Positions 13,445-24,535 of a stretch of 64,000 nucleotides of DNA are shown piece by piece. Positions within the stretch are counted from its first letter, which is position 1, and each line of letters begins with the position of its first letter. Made by a program: the position numbers and the translations under genes. Origin of the DNA: Jaltomata sinuosa (Eukaryota > Streptophyta > Magnoliopsida > Solanales > Solanaceae); contig QJPP01004101.1 in NCBI GenBank assembly GCA_003996215.1, forward strand, positions 55,601-119,600, given 5' to 3'. A model generated the notes under the pieces. That model searched no databases. It was not told the DNA's origin and saw only the letters and a program-made list of their open reading frames with translations.

Positions 13445-13700
13445 GTTGGGTTCCACGAGCATAAACCACGACCCGTAGAACCGATCACGATTCGTGAAAG
13501 GGTTCATGGTTTCTGGGCAAAGTTTCTGGCCTCTGGACCGATTTCCACGAGTTGGTTTCATGACCCATGGATCATTCCATGACCCGTGGAACCTCCTTGT
13601 GGGTTTCAGGTGAAAAATCAATTGCAGGACTGATTTTCATGAGTTCAATCCACGGTCCGTGGTTTGATCCACGAGCCATGGATTCCTCCCATGGTTTCTG
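13445..13700. repeat. Cluster of short CG-containing palindromes in the LTR
   Basis: Words such as ccacgacccgtagaa, catgacccatggatcattcc, ccatgacccgtggaacc, ccacggtccgtgg and ccacgagccatgg recur. Many are perfect or near-perfect palindromes. The cluster lies upstream (in LTR sense) of the TATA box at 13361-13368. Confidence 0.6.
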
Positions 13701-14048
13701 TCTGTCAGTTTGATAGAGAGACACATTTTAGTAAAACACTAATAACTTTTTTCTCCAAACTTGTATTAATGTAAAGTTAGTGGCGTTGGAAAGAAGACTC
13801 AAAGACCTTTAATTGGTGGGTGCTAGGACACCTAACTCTTTCTATTTTAGGAGTTATGATCGTTTGAATTTGACCCTAGTTTAGTCTTACATGAAAACTT
13901 CTTTGGTTGGGGTGCTTTCAACTTAACTTGATTCTATGAATTTCTTATGAACATGATTCGCATCCAAAACACTTCCCACACTAGGAAATTCATCATTACA
14001 CTCATAGAAATGGTCCAGGTCTTAGCCTAAGATTTTTGGGGTGTTACA

Positions 14049-14659
14049 CCTGATGAGTCTTCACTATTTGGGTAATCACCTAAATCACCCATCAAGGACT
14101 GCTCCAAGGAATTTCTAACAGTCTCTATGGCGACTGTGACTTTAGTAATGGATAAGTTAAGGTAGGTTCACCATCCCAAATCCTGAAAAGAACATCTTCT
14201 TGGTTATTCAAAGCAACCTAACAACCACCAACTTATTAACCCTGCAATGTCCTTGTGCTACCTCAAGTCCTACTTTAAGATGATTATGGCGCATGACTAA
14301 TGTTAGGTTATCCTTCTACTAAGTTACTTTTTGCTGCAGGGTCACACATTCATCTACTTGTTGTGAAACTGTAATTTGTAGTTTTGTGATGGTTGAGGGC
14401 ATATCCTAAATTTGTACACTTCAGCTTACAACACCTTCATTGCCGCTTACAAATATTCAGCATCATCGGAGTATGTTGCATGTTTGACCTATTGGTCACT
14501 AGCTATCGGTACATCAGATATGGCTATCAGGTAGCTCAGGAAAAAGGAAAAAGAAGGGTTTAGTTAATATCTAAACGAGCATTTGGATTTAAGTTAGCGA
14601 AAGTCATGCCTAAATAATGGAAGTTGCCAGTTGGCCGAAATAATCCCCTAGTCTTTGGT
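14049..14659. other. Unassigned sequence
   Basis: I see no open frame or TE terminus here. It adjoins the decayed minus-strand ORF to its right and may be that element's 3' untranslated part. Confidence 0.4.
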
Positions 14660-15433
14660 TGCTTATTTTTTCAAGCCGATAAAGTTATGATTCAAAAGGG
14701 ATCCCAAAAGGTGTTTCCCGGTATGAATTTTGACGGTTACATGGCGAGAGGAAGAACTCGGATCATTGGCGCTTAGAGTCCATGATGGCACAACTTCAGC
14801 ATTGGTGGATCTGGAGGCAACCGTTACTAACTTTTTCTTCACCAAACCTATTAAGTCGTCTGTACGGGGGTCATCAAAGTACATTTCATACAAAAGATGG
14901 CACTTCAGCATTCAAAATATTAATCTATTTTGCCCTCTTCATCATCATTTAGCAGCATAACTAATTCAGGCATAGTAAAATTTTGGTCTTGTTTTACCCG
15001 TTGATGTTGGAGAAATCGAGAGCTGATTCACTCTATGATTGAGTCAACAGAGTCAGATGTTCTTTTCCTTTTCAACAAACTAGGGCTCAGTGGCAACAAG
15101 GCTCCGGATGTTAGAAGCTACAACTCCAAGATAAAGAAGTGGTCAGACTGATAGTTTTTTTATTGTACAGACTTGTGAAATTCTTTGAGGTTATCAAGTG
15201 AAATTGGAAATTATTGATGCGGTAATGGAGAAAAGAGATGGGTTCACATACCATTATTTTTTTCCTTGGACAAGTCAGAAAACATTAACTTCCACGACAT
15301 GTCCTCTTTTGTGGAGATGTAAAGGATCATTTTCACTCAAGTTGTCATATTAGGAACTTATCCGAGCTAAACTCGGCAAGGTGCATGGTAGGAAGGAAAG
15401 AATATATATATATATATATATATACATATATAT

Positions 15434-15479
<46 letters not shown>

Positions 15480-16204
15480 TCATGAGAACAAAATTAGAGA
15501 AGAAGGGTTAAGGATCTTATGACTGGGATTCGATGATTCCAAAAATGGCATGGGTACCAGCCGATGTAGCCACCCTGTCGGGATAGACACATACCTATCA
15601 TACCATCCACAATTGAAGTCATCCTCAATGCTAGAAACTAATCTCAATCTTCCTAGAGCGATCACGTGGACAACACCACCTCAGAATAATCAAATGGAGT
15701 ATAAGTGAAGTAGGTGATCAATCGTGAAGTCTAAACCAGCCTAGTTGTCTAGGCGTTGAATGCACCAGTTAAGACTCCAAACTTTAGGGGCAATTTGATC
15801 CAAACACATTTGAAATCTCTGGCAAAACTATTCTACTATTTCATTTACGGGAAGGCCAAAGCCTATGGGGAATGGGTAAGTGTATATTAAGGAAAAGCCA
15901 TGGATATAGTGCGTAACTCGCGTTTCCTCGGGCATGCAAGTAATGTTCACCACGTCACTCCAATTTTAGTCTTGTCTCACAATAGGAAGATTCTCCTCTC
16001 GCACCAATGATTTATACTCCACCACCATTTTGCTACTGTCATTACTTAGGAATCTCTAGAAAATATGAGAGATTTGGGGAGAATATCGACGACACTTGCT
16101 TCATCATTGGTTTCCTCTACTTGACTTTCCGCATGAGACTTTGCTACATGATAGACTGGTGAAAGGCTCTCTCTCACCGTATGATCATCTATACGAGGTT
16201 CCAT
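14660..16204 (-). pseudogene. Decayed transposon-type ORF (putative gypsy-type transposon domain)
   Basis: On the minus strand a TATA box (16398-16405) precedes a first ATG at 16204 that reads M-E-P-R-I-D-D-H-T-V-R-E. After a frameshift the frame continues 'KMVVEYKSLVREENLPIVRQ', then 'VNITCMPEETRVTHYIHGFS', 'YTYPFPIGFGLPVNEIV' and 'CLDQIAPKVWSLNW', and runs to about 15480 with several in-frame stops. The pattern (Y-x-F-P-hydrophobic, then a tryptophan-anchored segment) resembles the plant 'Transposase (putative) gypsy type' domain (PF04195). That call is from memory of the family and is not proven. A further frame at 14663-14911 (minus, C-H-L-L-Y-E-M-Y-F-D-D-P) may be its C-terminal part beyond a microsatellite. 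It could be cargo of the adjacent CACTA element or part of another element. Confidence 0.45.
15402..15477. repeat. Compound microsatellite (TA)n(GA)n
   Basis: A TA run with one C interruption (15402-15435) passes directly into a GA run (15436-15477). It interrupts the decayed minus-strand ORF. Confidence 0.95.
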
Positions 16205-16397
16205 AGAAGGGTTGGCCTCTAATAAAGTTGAAGGGTAATGAGAAGATGTGGATATAGAAGATATAATGAAGCAGTGGCAAAAAAAAAGAACACAATGCTT
16301 TCTGATGTAACTCCGGTGGAAGCTAAGTGATAAATAAAGTTTTGAAGATTGGATTCAAAGATGAGAAAAGTGTAAAGAAAGAAAAGGTGATCTACAA

Positions 16398-16405
16398 CTT
16401 ATATA
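16398..16405 (-). promoter_or_regulatory. TATA box upstream of the decayed minus-strand ORF
   Basis: TATATAAG on the minus strand, about 190 bases before the first ATG at 16204. Context and spacing fit a plant core promoter. Confidence 0.4.
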
Positions 16406-16609
16406 GAGTGGGGGAAGTCGCGGGTCGAATCATAACTCTAAGTCAACCACAGAAAGACACATGGCTAGTGCTTTGAATGCGTGATGAGACATGTGGAACG
16501 TCATAAGCCAGAGAGATGCTCCGCTTGCTTTTCCGCCAAGAATTTTAAAAGCTCTTTCACTTCCCAATTTTTCCAGTATTAAAAGAATTATCAAAACCAA
16601 CGTAAAAAA

Positions 16610-17174
16610 CTGAACTCATGAGGTCGGTTTGCCAAAAACACAACCTCAATCGTATGTCGTAAAAGGATGGGTAAGTATTTTTGATAAAAAAAAAGTTTGG
16701 AAAATATCTGCCTCATGAAGTCAATTTTTTTTAGAAAATACTGACCCCATGTGGTTGGTTTTTAAATATGCACAATAATAAAATGCACCATATGGGGTTC
16801 GAACCCCTATCTTTGTTGTGGTAGGAGATATTTCTACCACCATTGATACTTGTTGATTTAAGACTATTTTAATTTATTTATACTCTTTAAATTTATTTTT
16901 TATGAAAAAAGCTGATCAACCGACCTTCTAAGGTTAGCACTTTGCAAAAAAATAAAATTAAAAGTTGACCTTCTGAGGTAGATATTTTTCCATTTTAATT
17001 TATTATATTTTAAATAAACTGACTTCTAGAGATTGATTTTAATTTTTCTGAATTTTAGCACTAAAAAATTGACCTCCTGGAGGTCAGTTTTTATTAAAAA
17101 ATATTCTTTGAAAAACTGGCTTCATGAGGTCACTTTTTCCTACATATATTTGAGGTCAAATTTTCTTAATAGTG
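16610..17174. mobile_element. Right terminus of a CACTA (En/Spm) transposon
   Basis: The terminus reads ...TTTTCTTAATAGTG; its reverse complement, CACTATTAAGAAAA, fits a CACTA terminal inverted repeat. The preceding 550 bases contain at least eight decayed subterminal units of the form 'tGACCTCctGgAGGTCagTTTTT' (for example 16728, 16918, 16973, 17028, 17066, 17117). They are the same type as the better preserved units at 44755-45255. These repeats are where the element's own DNA-binding protein would bind. No matching left end was found, so the element's extent to the left is unknown; the decayed ORF at 14660-16204 could lie inside it. Confidence 0.75.
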
Positions 17175-17625
17175 TTTAGTACTTGAGGAATTGGAATGTG
17201 GGGGACTATTTATATGGAGTAAAGACAGTTTTGCCCAGGTGGACAAATGGTTCGAAAACACGTGGAAGATGGATCCAGTCATAAGGATCCAATTAAGATG
17301 TCCCTTAATAAACATCTTCAAGAACAGAACCAAGGAATTCTCAGATCGGAAGGACTCTGTAATCAACATCACCAGGACTAGCACCTCACTAGCATTGCCC
17401 GTCTCACTCCAGAATGATAGCTTCGAGAATGGAGACAGTAACCAGAGAGGAAAGAGTTAATGTATATATGTCAGTCCCCAAACTACAGAAAAGGCCGAGA
17501 TTCTTGTTGACTCGTAAGCAACCACTGGGTTAGTGACCTAGTTGAAGTCTATGAGAGGGTCAATTCTACGCAAATAGTTGCCTAGATTTTTCTCTATAAA
17601 TATCCCATTATTTACATGTATTAGG
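17175..17625 (+). mobile_element. Candidate LTR fragment split by element A (left part)
   Basis: The segment has a G-run (ttggaatgtgggggacta, near 17190) that resembles a polypurine tract/LTR start, and a TATA box at 17595-17602. It runs into the TTAGG target site of element A. Removing A joins it to 35777 onwards ('...catgtattagg' + 'gtctcaaaaatcttg...'), which continues as an LTR-like R/U5 region. The frame 17191-17460 shows no known domain. The LTR identity is an inference. Confidence 0.35.
17595..17602 (+). promoter_or_regulatory. TATA box in the candidate split LTR
   Basis: TATAAATA in the context ctcTATAAATAtccc, 19 bases before the target site into which element A inserted. Confidence 0.4.
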
Positions 17626-19098
17626 TGATAAGTCGGTAATCTACCAACTTATTGAGCCTAAATCCATGAATTATTGCTATGTTTTGAAAAAATTTAGAGG
17701 TTCTTATGGACTTTATTGATGTCTATGCAGGTACTTTAGATAAATGATGAGAAACAAGGAAATAGACCCAAAAAGAGCTCAAAAGGAGTGAAGTGTGAAG
17801 TGTGAAGTGTTCAAAAAGTTGGAGATTCTGACCTAAGATGCGGTGGCCGTGTGACACACACAAGCCGATATGCGAACCGCACCTCCTCCGTATGAAGTTG
17901 CAAAAGCCACTGAAGAATCTGTTAAGGGGTGCGATCATTGTGCGACGCGCACATTCCAAGGTGCAAACCGCACCACCTTCGCACAAAGCTCCCAAAGTCA
18001 GCTGAAGTAATTGGTCTAATCGAAGAGGGTGTGCGATGCACATAACATGACGTATGAACTACACGTCACACTGCACACCACCTAAAGGGGAATTTTTGTC
18101 CTAAATTATAGTAACGTTTTGGGAAGCTATAAAAGGCTCATTTAGGCTCATTTGTAAATATTCTACTTCAGTCCTAAATATTTTAGAAAGCTTTTTGCCT
18201 CAAGAATAAGTTTTCCTCTCCAAAGAGAAGAGGGTTTGAATCCATTTTCTTGGTTAAACATTGTGTACTCAAATTGAGCTTGGAACTTGAGATTTAGCTC
18301 TAATGAAGAGGATTTTGACTTACCCATTTTGTATATCTCTCTCCTTTTCTATGAGTGGCTAATTTCTCTTGTCTAGGAGTGTGTTGATGATGGGTGCTTG
18401 ACAAATGGGTGTGGGTGTTGTTAATTCATCTTTATAATTACTTATTTGACATGGGTCTAATAGTTTCACCAAGTTTTAATCCTAAAATTGGTGGTTGCAA
18501 ACATTAATTTTCATTACTTGACTATGTGATTGCTTGAAAGAGGATTTCATGGTTTTGGATGTGAAATTGCTAGTGGGAACTTGGGAATCCATCTAGATTT
18601 GAGGCTAGAAATAGCTCATATCAAAGAAATCACCCATTTAAGGGTCTAAGCTAGAGATAGTGTGACCTCCCCAAGCTTAGGTTGGTTGTTTGTCGATTAA
18701 ACCGATGATGCTCTAACCAAGATCATCGGATATATGGTTGTTGATCGAGATATTACAATCCATACCCATGACCAACACTACTTATGTCAATAAGCAAGAA
18801 TAAATGTGAATTGACAATCACCCTAGCCCATGAGTAAAGCCCCATCGGATACACATCCCTGTTTATTCGCTTTCAATTGAATTGTGATTGTAGTGACAGC
18901 ATCCCAATTCCCCCAACCTTTTACTTTTCATGTTTAAGCACTTACTCTCATTTTGAACTCAATTCGACACAATCTTAATTTAGCTAGCTCCAAGTCCCTT
19001 GGCTATTACCTCGACACTTGTTGGGAATTATAAATTTTGTTTTGTTGCACGATCTCCATGACCTCCAACTTGGGGTGCACGATTTGAGCGTTCATAAA
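17626..19098 (+). repeat. 5' LTR of element A
   Basis: It starts TGATAAGTCGGTAATCTACC and ends near GAGCGTTCA, just before the PBS. Relative to the 3' LTR it lacks a block of about 38 bases near 18870 (3' copy: 'tagtcacctactctatatatttcacc...'). A TATA box (TATAAAAG) lies at 18128-18135 and a cluster of 'gtgcga...cgcac' words at 17840-18060. The exact last bases have mutated (TCA to TAA), so the end is uncertain by a few bases. Confidence 0.85.
18128..18135 (+). promoter_or_regulatory. TATA box in 5' LTR of element A
   Basis: TATAAAAG in gaagcTATAAAAGgctca, conserved at the same place (34777-34784) in the 3' LTR. Confidence 0.6.
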
Positions 19099-19101
19099 AA
19101 A

Positions 19102-19120
19102 TGGCACCGTTGCTGGGGAC
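19102..19120 (+). other. PBS of element A
   Basis: TGGCACCGTTGCTGGGGAC follows the 5' LTR after a short A-run. It closely resembles the TGGCGCCGTTGCCGGGGA type used by Athila elements (usually assigned to tRNA-Asp). Confidence 0.75.
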
Positions 19121-19207
19121 TTGAGTTGTTAGCTATTTTTTATTGTTGATTTGAAATCGCCTTGAGAGTATTTGTTTCTTTTACTTTTGTTTGTTGCTTG
19201 TGGTTGA

Positions 19208-20329
19208 TTGCAGGCACACGTCACTCAAACATCAAATGCCAGTACTTCTCACTCAGCCCATTTGCACATGAATTTTGATACCTTGTTGACCCATAAGTTG
19301 GATTTTTGGGGAGCCAAGGGAGCAATGGGTGCGACCTCTGCTAAAGAGATTAAGGATTTGTTAAAAAATGATGCACGAAGGAATAGAGAGTTATCAATCA
19401 CTTCCACACTCCTTGAAATTATGGTAAGGAGTGTTTCAAATGAGCGAGTTGAAACCATTAACACCATTGGTGTTTTTGAGGGGTGTAAGGTTTGTAGAAG
19501 ATGGTGAGATCTCGAATGATGGTAGTGATGAGATGTCTACAACTGTCCATAAGGCGGGTTCTCAGGTCAGCCCTCATAGTTTGGCAGATGTGAACATGGG
19601 AACCAAGGTCAGAACGATCAATATGAAGACTCTAGGATGGAGAGTATGCTTGTGCAGGTGTTAGAGAAAGTAGGGGCAACCTACGGAGTTATTGAGGAGT
19701 TGAGCTATAACCTTGGAAGTCTTTCCCAAACCGTGCATTCACACTCCTTAGCCATTGAATGTCTTGAGGATAGAATGCTTTGGCTTAGTTTGCAATTCAA
19801 ATCTAGGCAAGCCGAGAATGAAGAGAGGGGTAGTGGTGTTGAGAGCTCCCTCACCCATGTTGATGCTGCAACACCAATGATGAGCAAGCCTCGGAACAAG
19901 AAAGTCAAGGGCAATGGTTTGAATAAAGTTGTTCAACGTGAGAGTGAGGAGACTAAGGTTCTTAACCCTTTCCCTACATGTCCACCTCCATTCCCTCAGC
20001 GACTTTTGCAAGAAATAATGGATGAGAATTCGAACGATTTTGACTCTATGTTGAAGAGAATCACCATCAATATGCTTGCGAGTACCGCTTTTAACAAAAT
20101 GCCTGAGTATGCCAAGTTTGTGAAAGAATTATGCACCAACTTAGAGGATGTTGGGGTAGTTCAGCTATCTCCTTTTAGTAGTACAATTCTTGCGGGGAAT
20201 TTCACCAATGAGATGGTGACACCAGGTGTACACACGGTTTGTGATTCGAAGGTATTTCACAAGTCCACTAGGTTAGTGTGCGACGAAAACTCGAGTGTCA
20301 ACTTCATGTCATTGGCCACTTTCAAATGA
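19208..20329 (+). pseudogene. Athila gag remnant of element A
   Basis: Three overlapping frames (19208-19507, 19431-19664, 19637-20329) represent one frameshifted gag. The last holds a coiled-coil-like stretch and then the conserved junction region before the protease: 'PFPQRLLQEIMDENS', an 'RITINMLASTAFNKMPEYAKFVKEL' helix and 'VQLSPFSSTILAG'. The capsid part that normally lies in the middle of Athila gag is not recognisable, so a large piece has probably been deleted. Gag would form the particle that packages element RNA; this copy cannot. Confidence 0.65.
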
Positions 20330-21169
20330 ATAGAATTGGGGCAACCCACTAGCACAAACATGGAGTTCTTTATGATAGACCGGTCAATAAGTAAACTCAT
20401 GGGGATCGGTTGTGATATTTTGATCAAGGTAGGGAGACTTGTGTACCTTGTGGACTTCTCGGTAATTGATTGCAAAGGGAGCTTTGAGATACCCATTATC
20501 TTGGGGTAACCTAGTCTAAAAATAGGGCGCACCTTGAACAAAATGGACTCGGGAGAGTTGAAGTTTGCATTGAATGATGAGGAATCCACCTTCGACATGA
20601 GTAGATCTATGAGGCAACCGAGTGATCTCCAAATGACTTTCACAATTGAAAAATTCAATGAAAGCATTGATTTGCACACGAGAGAGGGGTTCGTCGATAA
20701 AGTCTTAGGAGTGGCACTATTAAATCATGATGGTGAGGGGATAGAGGAATTTGACGAGGTGTGTTATGCATTGGTGGGCATGGGATCCTACTCCTACCCC
20801 CCAAATAAACTTGATCTTGACCTAAAGAACAGGCAAACTCCACCATCTAAACCTTCAATCATTGAACCTCCTATCTTGGAACTCAAACCATTGCCTTCCC
20901 ATTTGAAGTATGCCTACTTGGTTGCTAACAAGACCTTACTGGTCATTATTTCCAACAAGTTGAGCAACAAGCAAGTGGATGCTTTGCTTAAAGTGCTGAA
21001 GAAGCATATCCGAGCTCTAGGATGGACCATAGCGGATATCATAGGTATACCTCTGGGAATATGCACACATAGAAAAAACCTCCAAGAGGAAAGCATCCCT
21101 TCCATTGAGAACCAACGAAGGCTTAACCCACCAATGCAAGAGGTGGTGAAGAAAGAAATTATTAAATAG
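20260..21169 (+). pseudogene. Athila protease and spacer, element A
   Basis: After gag the sequence aligns with the Athila protease. The active site, normally C-D-L-G-A-S, reads C-D-E-N-S-S-V-N-F-M, so the loop glycine is lost. The downstream flap region reads 'VDFSVIDCKGSFEIPIILG', followed by a stop (TAA near 20508) where other copies have an Arg-Pro. A frame at 20534-21169 covers the spacer before RT ('LKYAYLVANKTLLVIISNKL', 'HIRALGWTIADIIGI'), which is typical of Athila and gypsy pre-RT sequence. Confidence 0.7.
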
Positions 21170-22030
21170 TCGGACGCATGAGAGGTTTTTCCCATATTCG
21201 ATAGCACTTGGGTTAGCCCGGTGCAATGTGTGCCAAAGAAAGAAGGAATCATCGTGGTTCCCAATAAGAAAGATGAGTTAATCTCTATCAGGCCTATGAC
21301 CGATTAGAGAGTATGCATGGACTACCATAAATTGAACTCGTTGATGGAAAAAGACCATTTCCCTCTCCCGTTCATGGATCAGATGCTAGTCCGGTTGGCG
21401 GGCCGTGGCTTCTATTGTTTTCTAGATGGTTATTCCGAGCACAATCAAATTTCAATCGCTCTGGAGGACCAAGAAAAAACCACTTTCACATGTCCGTATG
21501 GTACCTTTGCATTCAAAAGAATTCCCTTTGGACTTTGCAACGCTATATCCACCTTCTAAAAGTGTATGATGTCGATATTCTCAAACATGGTGGAGGATAC
21601 AATGAAAATCTTCAAGGATGATTTTTCGATGGTTAGGGATGAGTTCAATGATTGTTTGGAGCACCTATAGGAGGTACTTAAATGGTGTGAGGAAACAAAT
21701 TTGGTGTTGACTTGGGAAAATGTCACTTCATGGTAAAGGAGGGGATAGTTTTGGGGCACAAGATCTCCGAGAAGGGGCTGGAAGTTGATCAGGCAAAAAT
21801 TAAGGTTATATAAAAGCTACCCCCTCCAATAACTGTGAAAGGCATCTAGAGTTTTCTCTTCCATGCTGGATTCTATCAGTGGTTCATTAAAGACTTCTCA
21901 AAAGTGGCTTACCCTTTATGTAAGCTATTGGAAAAGGAACCGAAATTTTACTTTGATGATAGATGCATGACGACTTTCCTCACCTTGAAAGAAAAGCTCA
22001 TCTCCACCCCAATTATCATTGCACTGGACT
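21170..22030 (+). pseudogene. Reverse transcriptase, element A
   Basis: RT motifs are visible across frames with at least six stops: 'WVSPVQCVPKK', 'VCMDYHKLNSLMEKDHFPLP', 'FYCFLDGYSEHNQISIA', 'TFTCPYGTFAFKRIPFGLCN'. The catalytic box reads F-K-D-D, where Athila RTs usually have F-M-D-D, followed by 'FSMVRDEFNDCLEHL'. It continues through 'GIVLGHKISEKGLEVDQAKI' to 'FLTLKEKLISTPII'. It is clearly an RT of the Athila clade and clearly dead. Confidence 0.85.
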
Positions 22031-22540
22031 AGTCATAGCCTTTTGAGCTTATGTGTGACACCAATGGTGTAGCTTTAGGGGCAGTGCTTGGTCAACAAAG
22101 AGAGAAGCTTTTTCACCTGATATATATTATGCAAGCAAAACTTTGAACACAACACAGACAAATTACATGGTTACAGAGTAGAAATTGTTAGCTGTAGTGT
22201 TTGCTTTTGAGAAATTATAGGCATATCTCTTGGGGACTAAGGGGGTGGTACATATTGACCACACAACTATCAGGTATTTTATGACTAAAAAGGAGGCCAA
22301 ACCCCGATTAATCTGGTGGGTGTTACTTCTTCAAGAGTTTGATTTTGAGGTGAAGTACCGGAGGGGGTGTGAGAATCAAGTGGCGGACCACTTATCGCAT
22401 TTGGAAGAAGAGGGAAGGCCTGTGGGGGAGCTTGAAATCAATGACTCATTCCTAAATGAGCGAATTTTGGCTGCTTTTCACCTTGGTTTGTGGATTTTGC
22501 TAATTATTTGGCAAGCGATCTACTTCCAGAGGGATTGAAC
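22031..22540 (+). pseudogene. RNase H, element A
   Basis: Starts 'FELMCDTNGVALGAVLGQ' (first catalytic Asp kept), then a broken segment with stops, then the frame 22230-22538 with 'VVHIDHTTIRYFM', 'KPRLIWWVLLLQEFDFEVKY' and 'NQVADHLSHLE'. This is the usual connection between RNase H and integrase in Athila. Confidence 0.85.
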
Positions 22541-22559
22541 TTGAATTAGAAAAAAAATT

Positions 22560-23178
22560 CCTCCACGACATTCAGAAATATTATTGGGATGAGCCCTATT
22601 TGTTTCGGATTTGCATCGATGCGATGATACGGAGGTGTATATCGTAAATTGAAATTGTACCTATTCTTAGAGCATGACATTCGTCACCTGTTGGTGGACA
22701 TCATGAGGGTATGAGCACGAACTCTAAAGTGTTGAAAAGCAGATTCTATTGGCTTACCTTATTCCAAGATGCCCATGATTTGGTAAAGGAGTGTGAAAAG
22801 TGTCAACGCAGAGGGGGCATATCTCGACGTCATGAACTTCCACTAACACTTATCCTTGAGGTTGAATTATTTGATGTATAAGGTATCGATTTCATAGGGG
22901 CCTTTACAAGCTCCCATGGGAACACCTATATTCTAGTGGTTGTAGACTACGTGTCCAAATGGGTCGAAGCGGTGGCTTTACCAAATAATGAAGGGAGAAG
23001 TGTGACTGCTTTTCTCAAAAAGCACATCTTTGAAAGGTTTGGCACCCCTCGTGCCATCATTAGCGATGGAGGATTGCATTTTTGGAACAAGTGGTTTACG
23101 CTCTACTTGAGAAATACGGAGTCAAACACAAAGTAGCCACCCCTACCATCTACAAACGAGCAGTCAAGTAGAGGTGTC
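22560..23178 (+). pseudogene. Integrase N-terminal and catalytic part, element A (5' of the nested insertion)
   Basis: A zinc-finger remnant (H-D-I-R-H-L, then C-x2-C as 'CEKCQRRGG') precedes the catalytic core. The first Asp is in 'IDFIGAFTSSHGN' (near 22885) and the second in 'RAIISDGGLHF' (codon at 23064). The catalytic Glu codon is at 23171-23173 (caa-gta-GAG-gtg-tc). The distance between the second Asp and the Glu codons is 107 bases rather than the 108 of a D-35-E core, so one base has been lost. Element B interrupts the gene at 23178/23179, two codons after the Glu. Confidence 0.85.
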
Positions 23179-24513
23179 TGATAAGTTGGTATTCTACCTA
23201 CTTATTTAGCCTGTACACTTATGCTTTTGTTAATAATAAGTGGATAAATAGCGAAATTGACACGTATTACTTCTATTTTACAGGTTTCTGTGTTTTAGAA
23301 GTGTTCAGGAAGAATTCGGATGAAAACAAGTCAAAAGAGAGCTATTCAGAGAAGCAAGTGACTGGCAGCAGCACATGCCTATACGAACACGGTGTCCCAC
23401 ACGCGTTCGCAAAGGTCAACTGAAGTAAAGCTCTACGAATATGATGCATTGACTGCGTATGCGAAGGTCAACCAGACAAAGACACTTCGTGTACGCGGCA
23501 GGCCTTCTGCGTAGGCGAAGAAGGACAGCGGAGGCAGCTGAGCAGTCTTGGAATTTCACATATTTTGGAAACCCCAATCCATATAAAATCCTCCCCAGCC
23601 GATTCGAAAATCATTTTTGGCTATTCTCTACAACTTTTGACAAGCTTAGAGAGCAAGTTCATCAACCAACACCATAGGAGTGAAGATTTGGATGCTATTT
23701 ATTGTAAAATCCTTAGTTTTCATTCTTCAACTCTTGTTCTCAATTGCTATTTTATTGGTGTAATTGTTGAATTGAGATTTGGGTTGTATTAGAGATAATA
23801 CTTGTTTGGGTATTGAATTCATATATAGATCTGTTTTTGTTTGATTATTTGGGTCTATTGAATCCTCTATGCTTGAAATTATAGTCAATGGTTGTAAACA
23901 TTGACTTAGCATACTAATTTGGGTTTTTTCTTGAGAGAGAATTTCCCTAAATTCGGGAAGATTCAATAGTGGGGATTTGGGGTTTCCACTCTAGACCAAG
24001 GCTAGAGATAGTTTGGTTGCCGGAAACTCCCATCTAAGAGTTGGGGTTAGAGATAACCCAACTCACCTAAGTTAAATTGGTTGGTTTATTGCTTACTCGT
24101 GGTGGTTCATGAGAACACACAAGATATATGCTTGATTGGTCGAGAGACAGTTAGGCATACCTGTGACCAAGACTACCTAAGTGTTAATCGAGTGCAGGTC
24201 TTTTGAATTAAATTTCCATTCCCAAGTCTTCCTTGTTGTCCTTGCTTAGCGAAAGCAAGGTTAACGCATTGATCAATTTATCTTTTATTTGATTTTTTTT
24301 ATCTTTAGTTGTAGTCTAAAACCCCCTTTTTAGATATCTTTTCCCGTTTTTGTTAATTGAACTTTAATAAGTTGCTTGGATACTCTATTAGCTCGATCAA
24401 GACTACATTATTCCTTTGGGTATGACCCTGACACTCGTTGGGAATTATAAATGTGTTTTTCTATAACGATCGTTGTGACCTCCAACTTGGGGAGCAAGAT
24501 TTGAGCGTTATCA
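23179..24513 (+). repeat. 5' LTR of element B
   Basis: Starts TGATAAGTTGGTATTCTACC, ends GAGCGTTATCA. A TATA box (TATAAAAT) is at 23582-23589, preceded by CG-rich words (tatgcgaacacggtgtcc, gcgtatgcgaagg). Confidence 0.9.
23582..23589 (+). promoter_or_regulatory. TATA box in 5' LTR of element B
   Basis: TATAAAAT in atccaTATAAAATcctcc, conserved in the 3' LTR at 30448-30455. Confidence 0.55.
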
Positions 24514-24517
24514 AAAA

Positions 24518-24535
24518 TGGTGCCATTGTCGGGGA
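24518..24535 (+). other. PBS of element B
   Basis: TGGTGCCATTGTCGGGGA, four A's after the LTR end; a slightly drifted form of the Athila PBS. Confidence 0.75.

Larger units (their letters stand above)
11271..14048 (-). mobile_element. 5' LTR of a minus-strand gypsy element (2.8 kb)
   Basis: On the minus strand it starts TGTAACACCCCAAAAATCTT and ends ...GGCTCGGGGTGCGACA, followed by the PBS. A TATA box lies 680 bases in. The 3' LTR and coding region are not in the window. The frames listed inside it (11676-12902 and 13415-13621, minus) have no recognisable domains. Confidence 0.75.

Noticed and set aside
16785..16850. ggggttcgaacccc, like the T-loop of a tRNA
   Set aside because: No acceptor or D/anticodon arms can be formed around it; it lies among CACTA subterminal repeats.
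17723..18043. Minus-strand frame of 106 codons in the LTR of element A (similar at 34348-34644)
   Set aside because: Antisense to the LTR, no domain; its CG-rich words are explained as palindromic LTR motifs.
23459..23792. Arg-rich frames 'MRRSTRQRHF...' in both LTRs of element B (also 30325-30657)
   Set aside because: The two LTR copies differ by a frameshift, and the sequence is the LTR promoter region with the TATA box inside.
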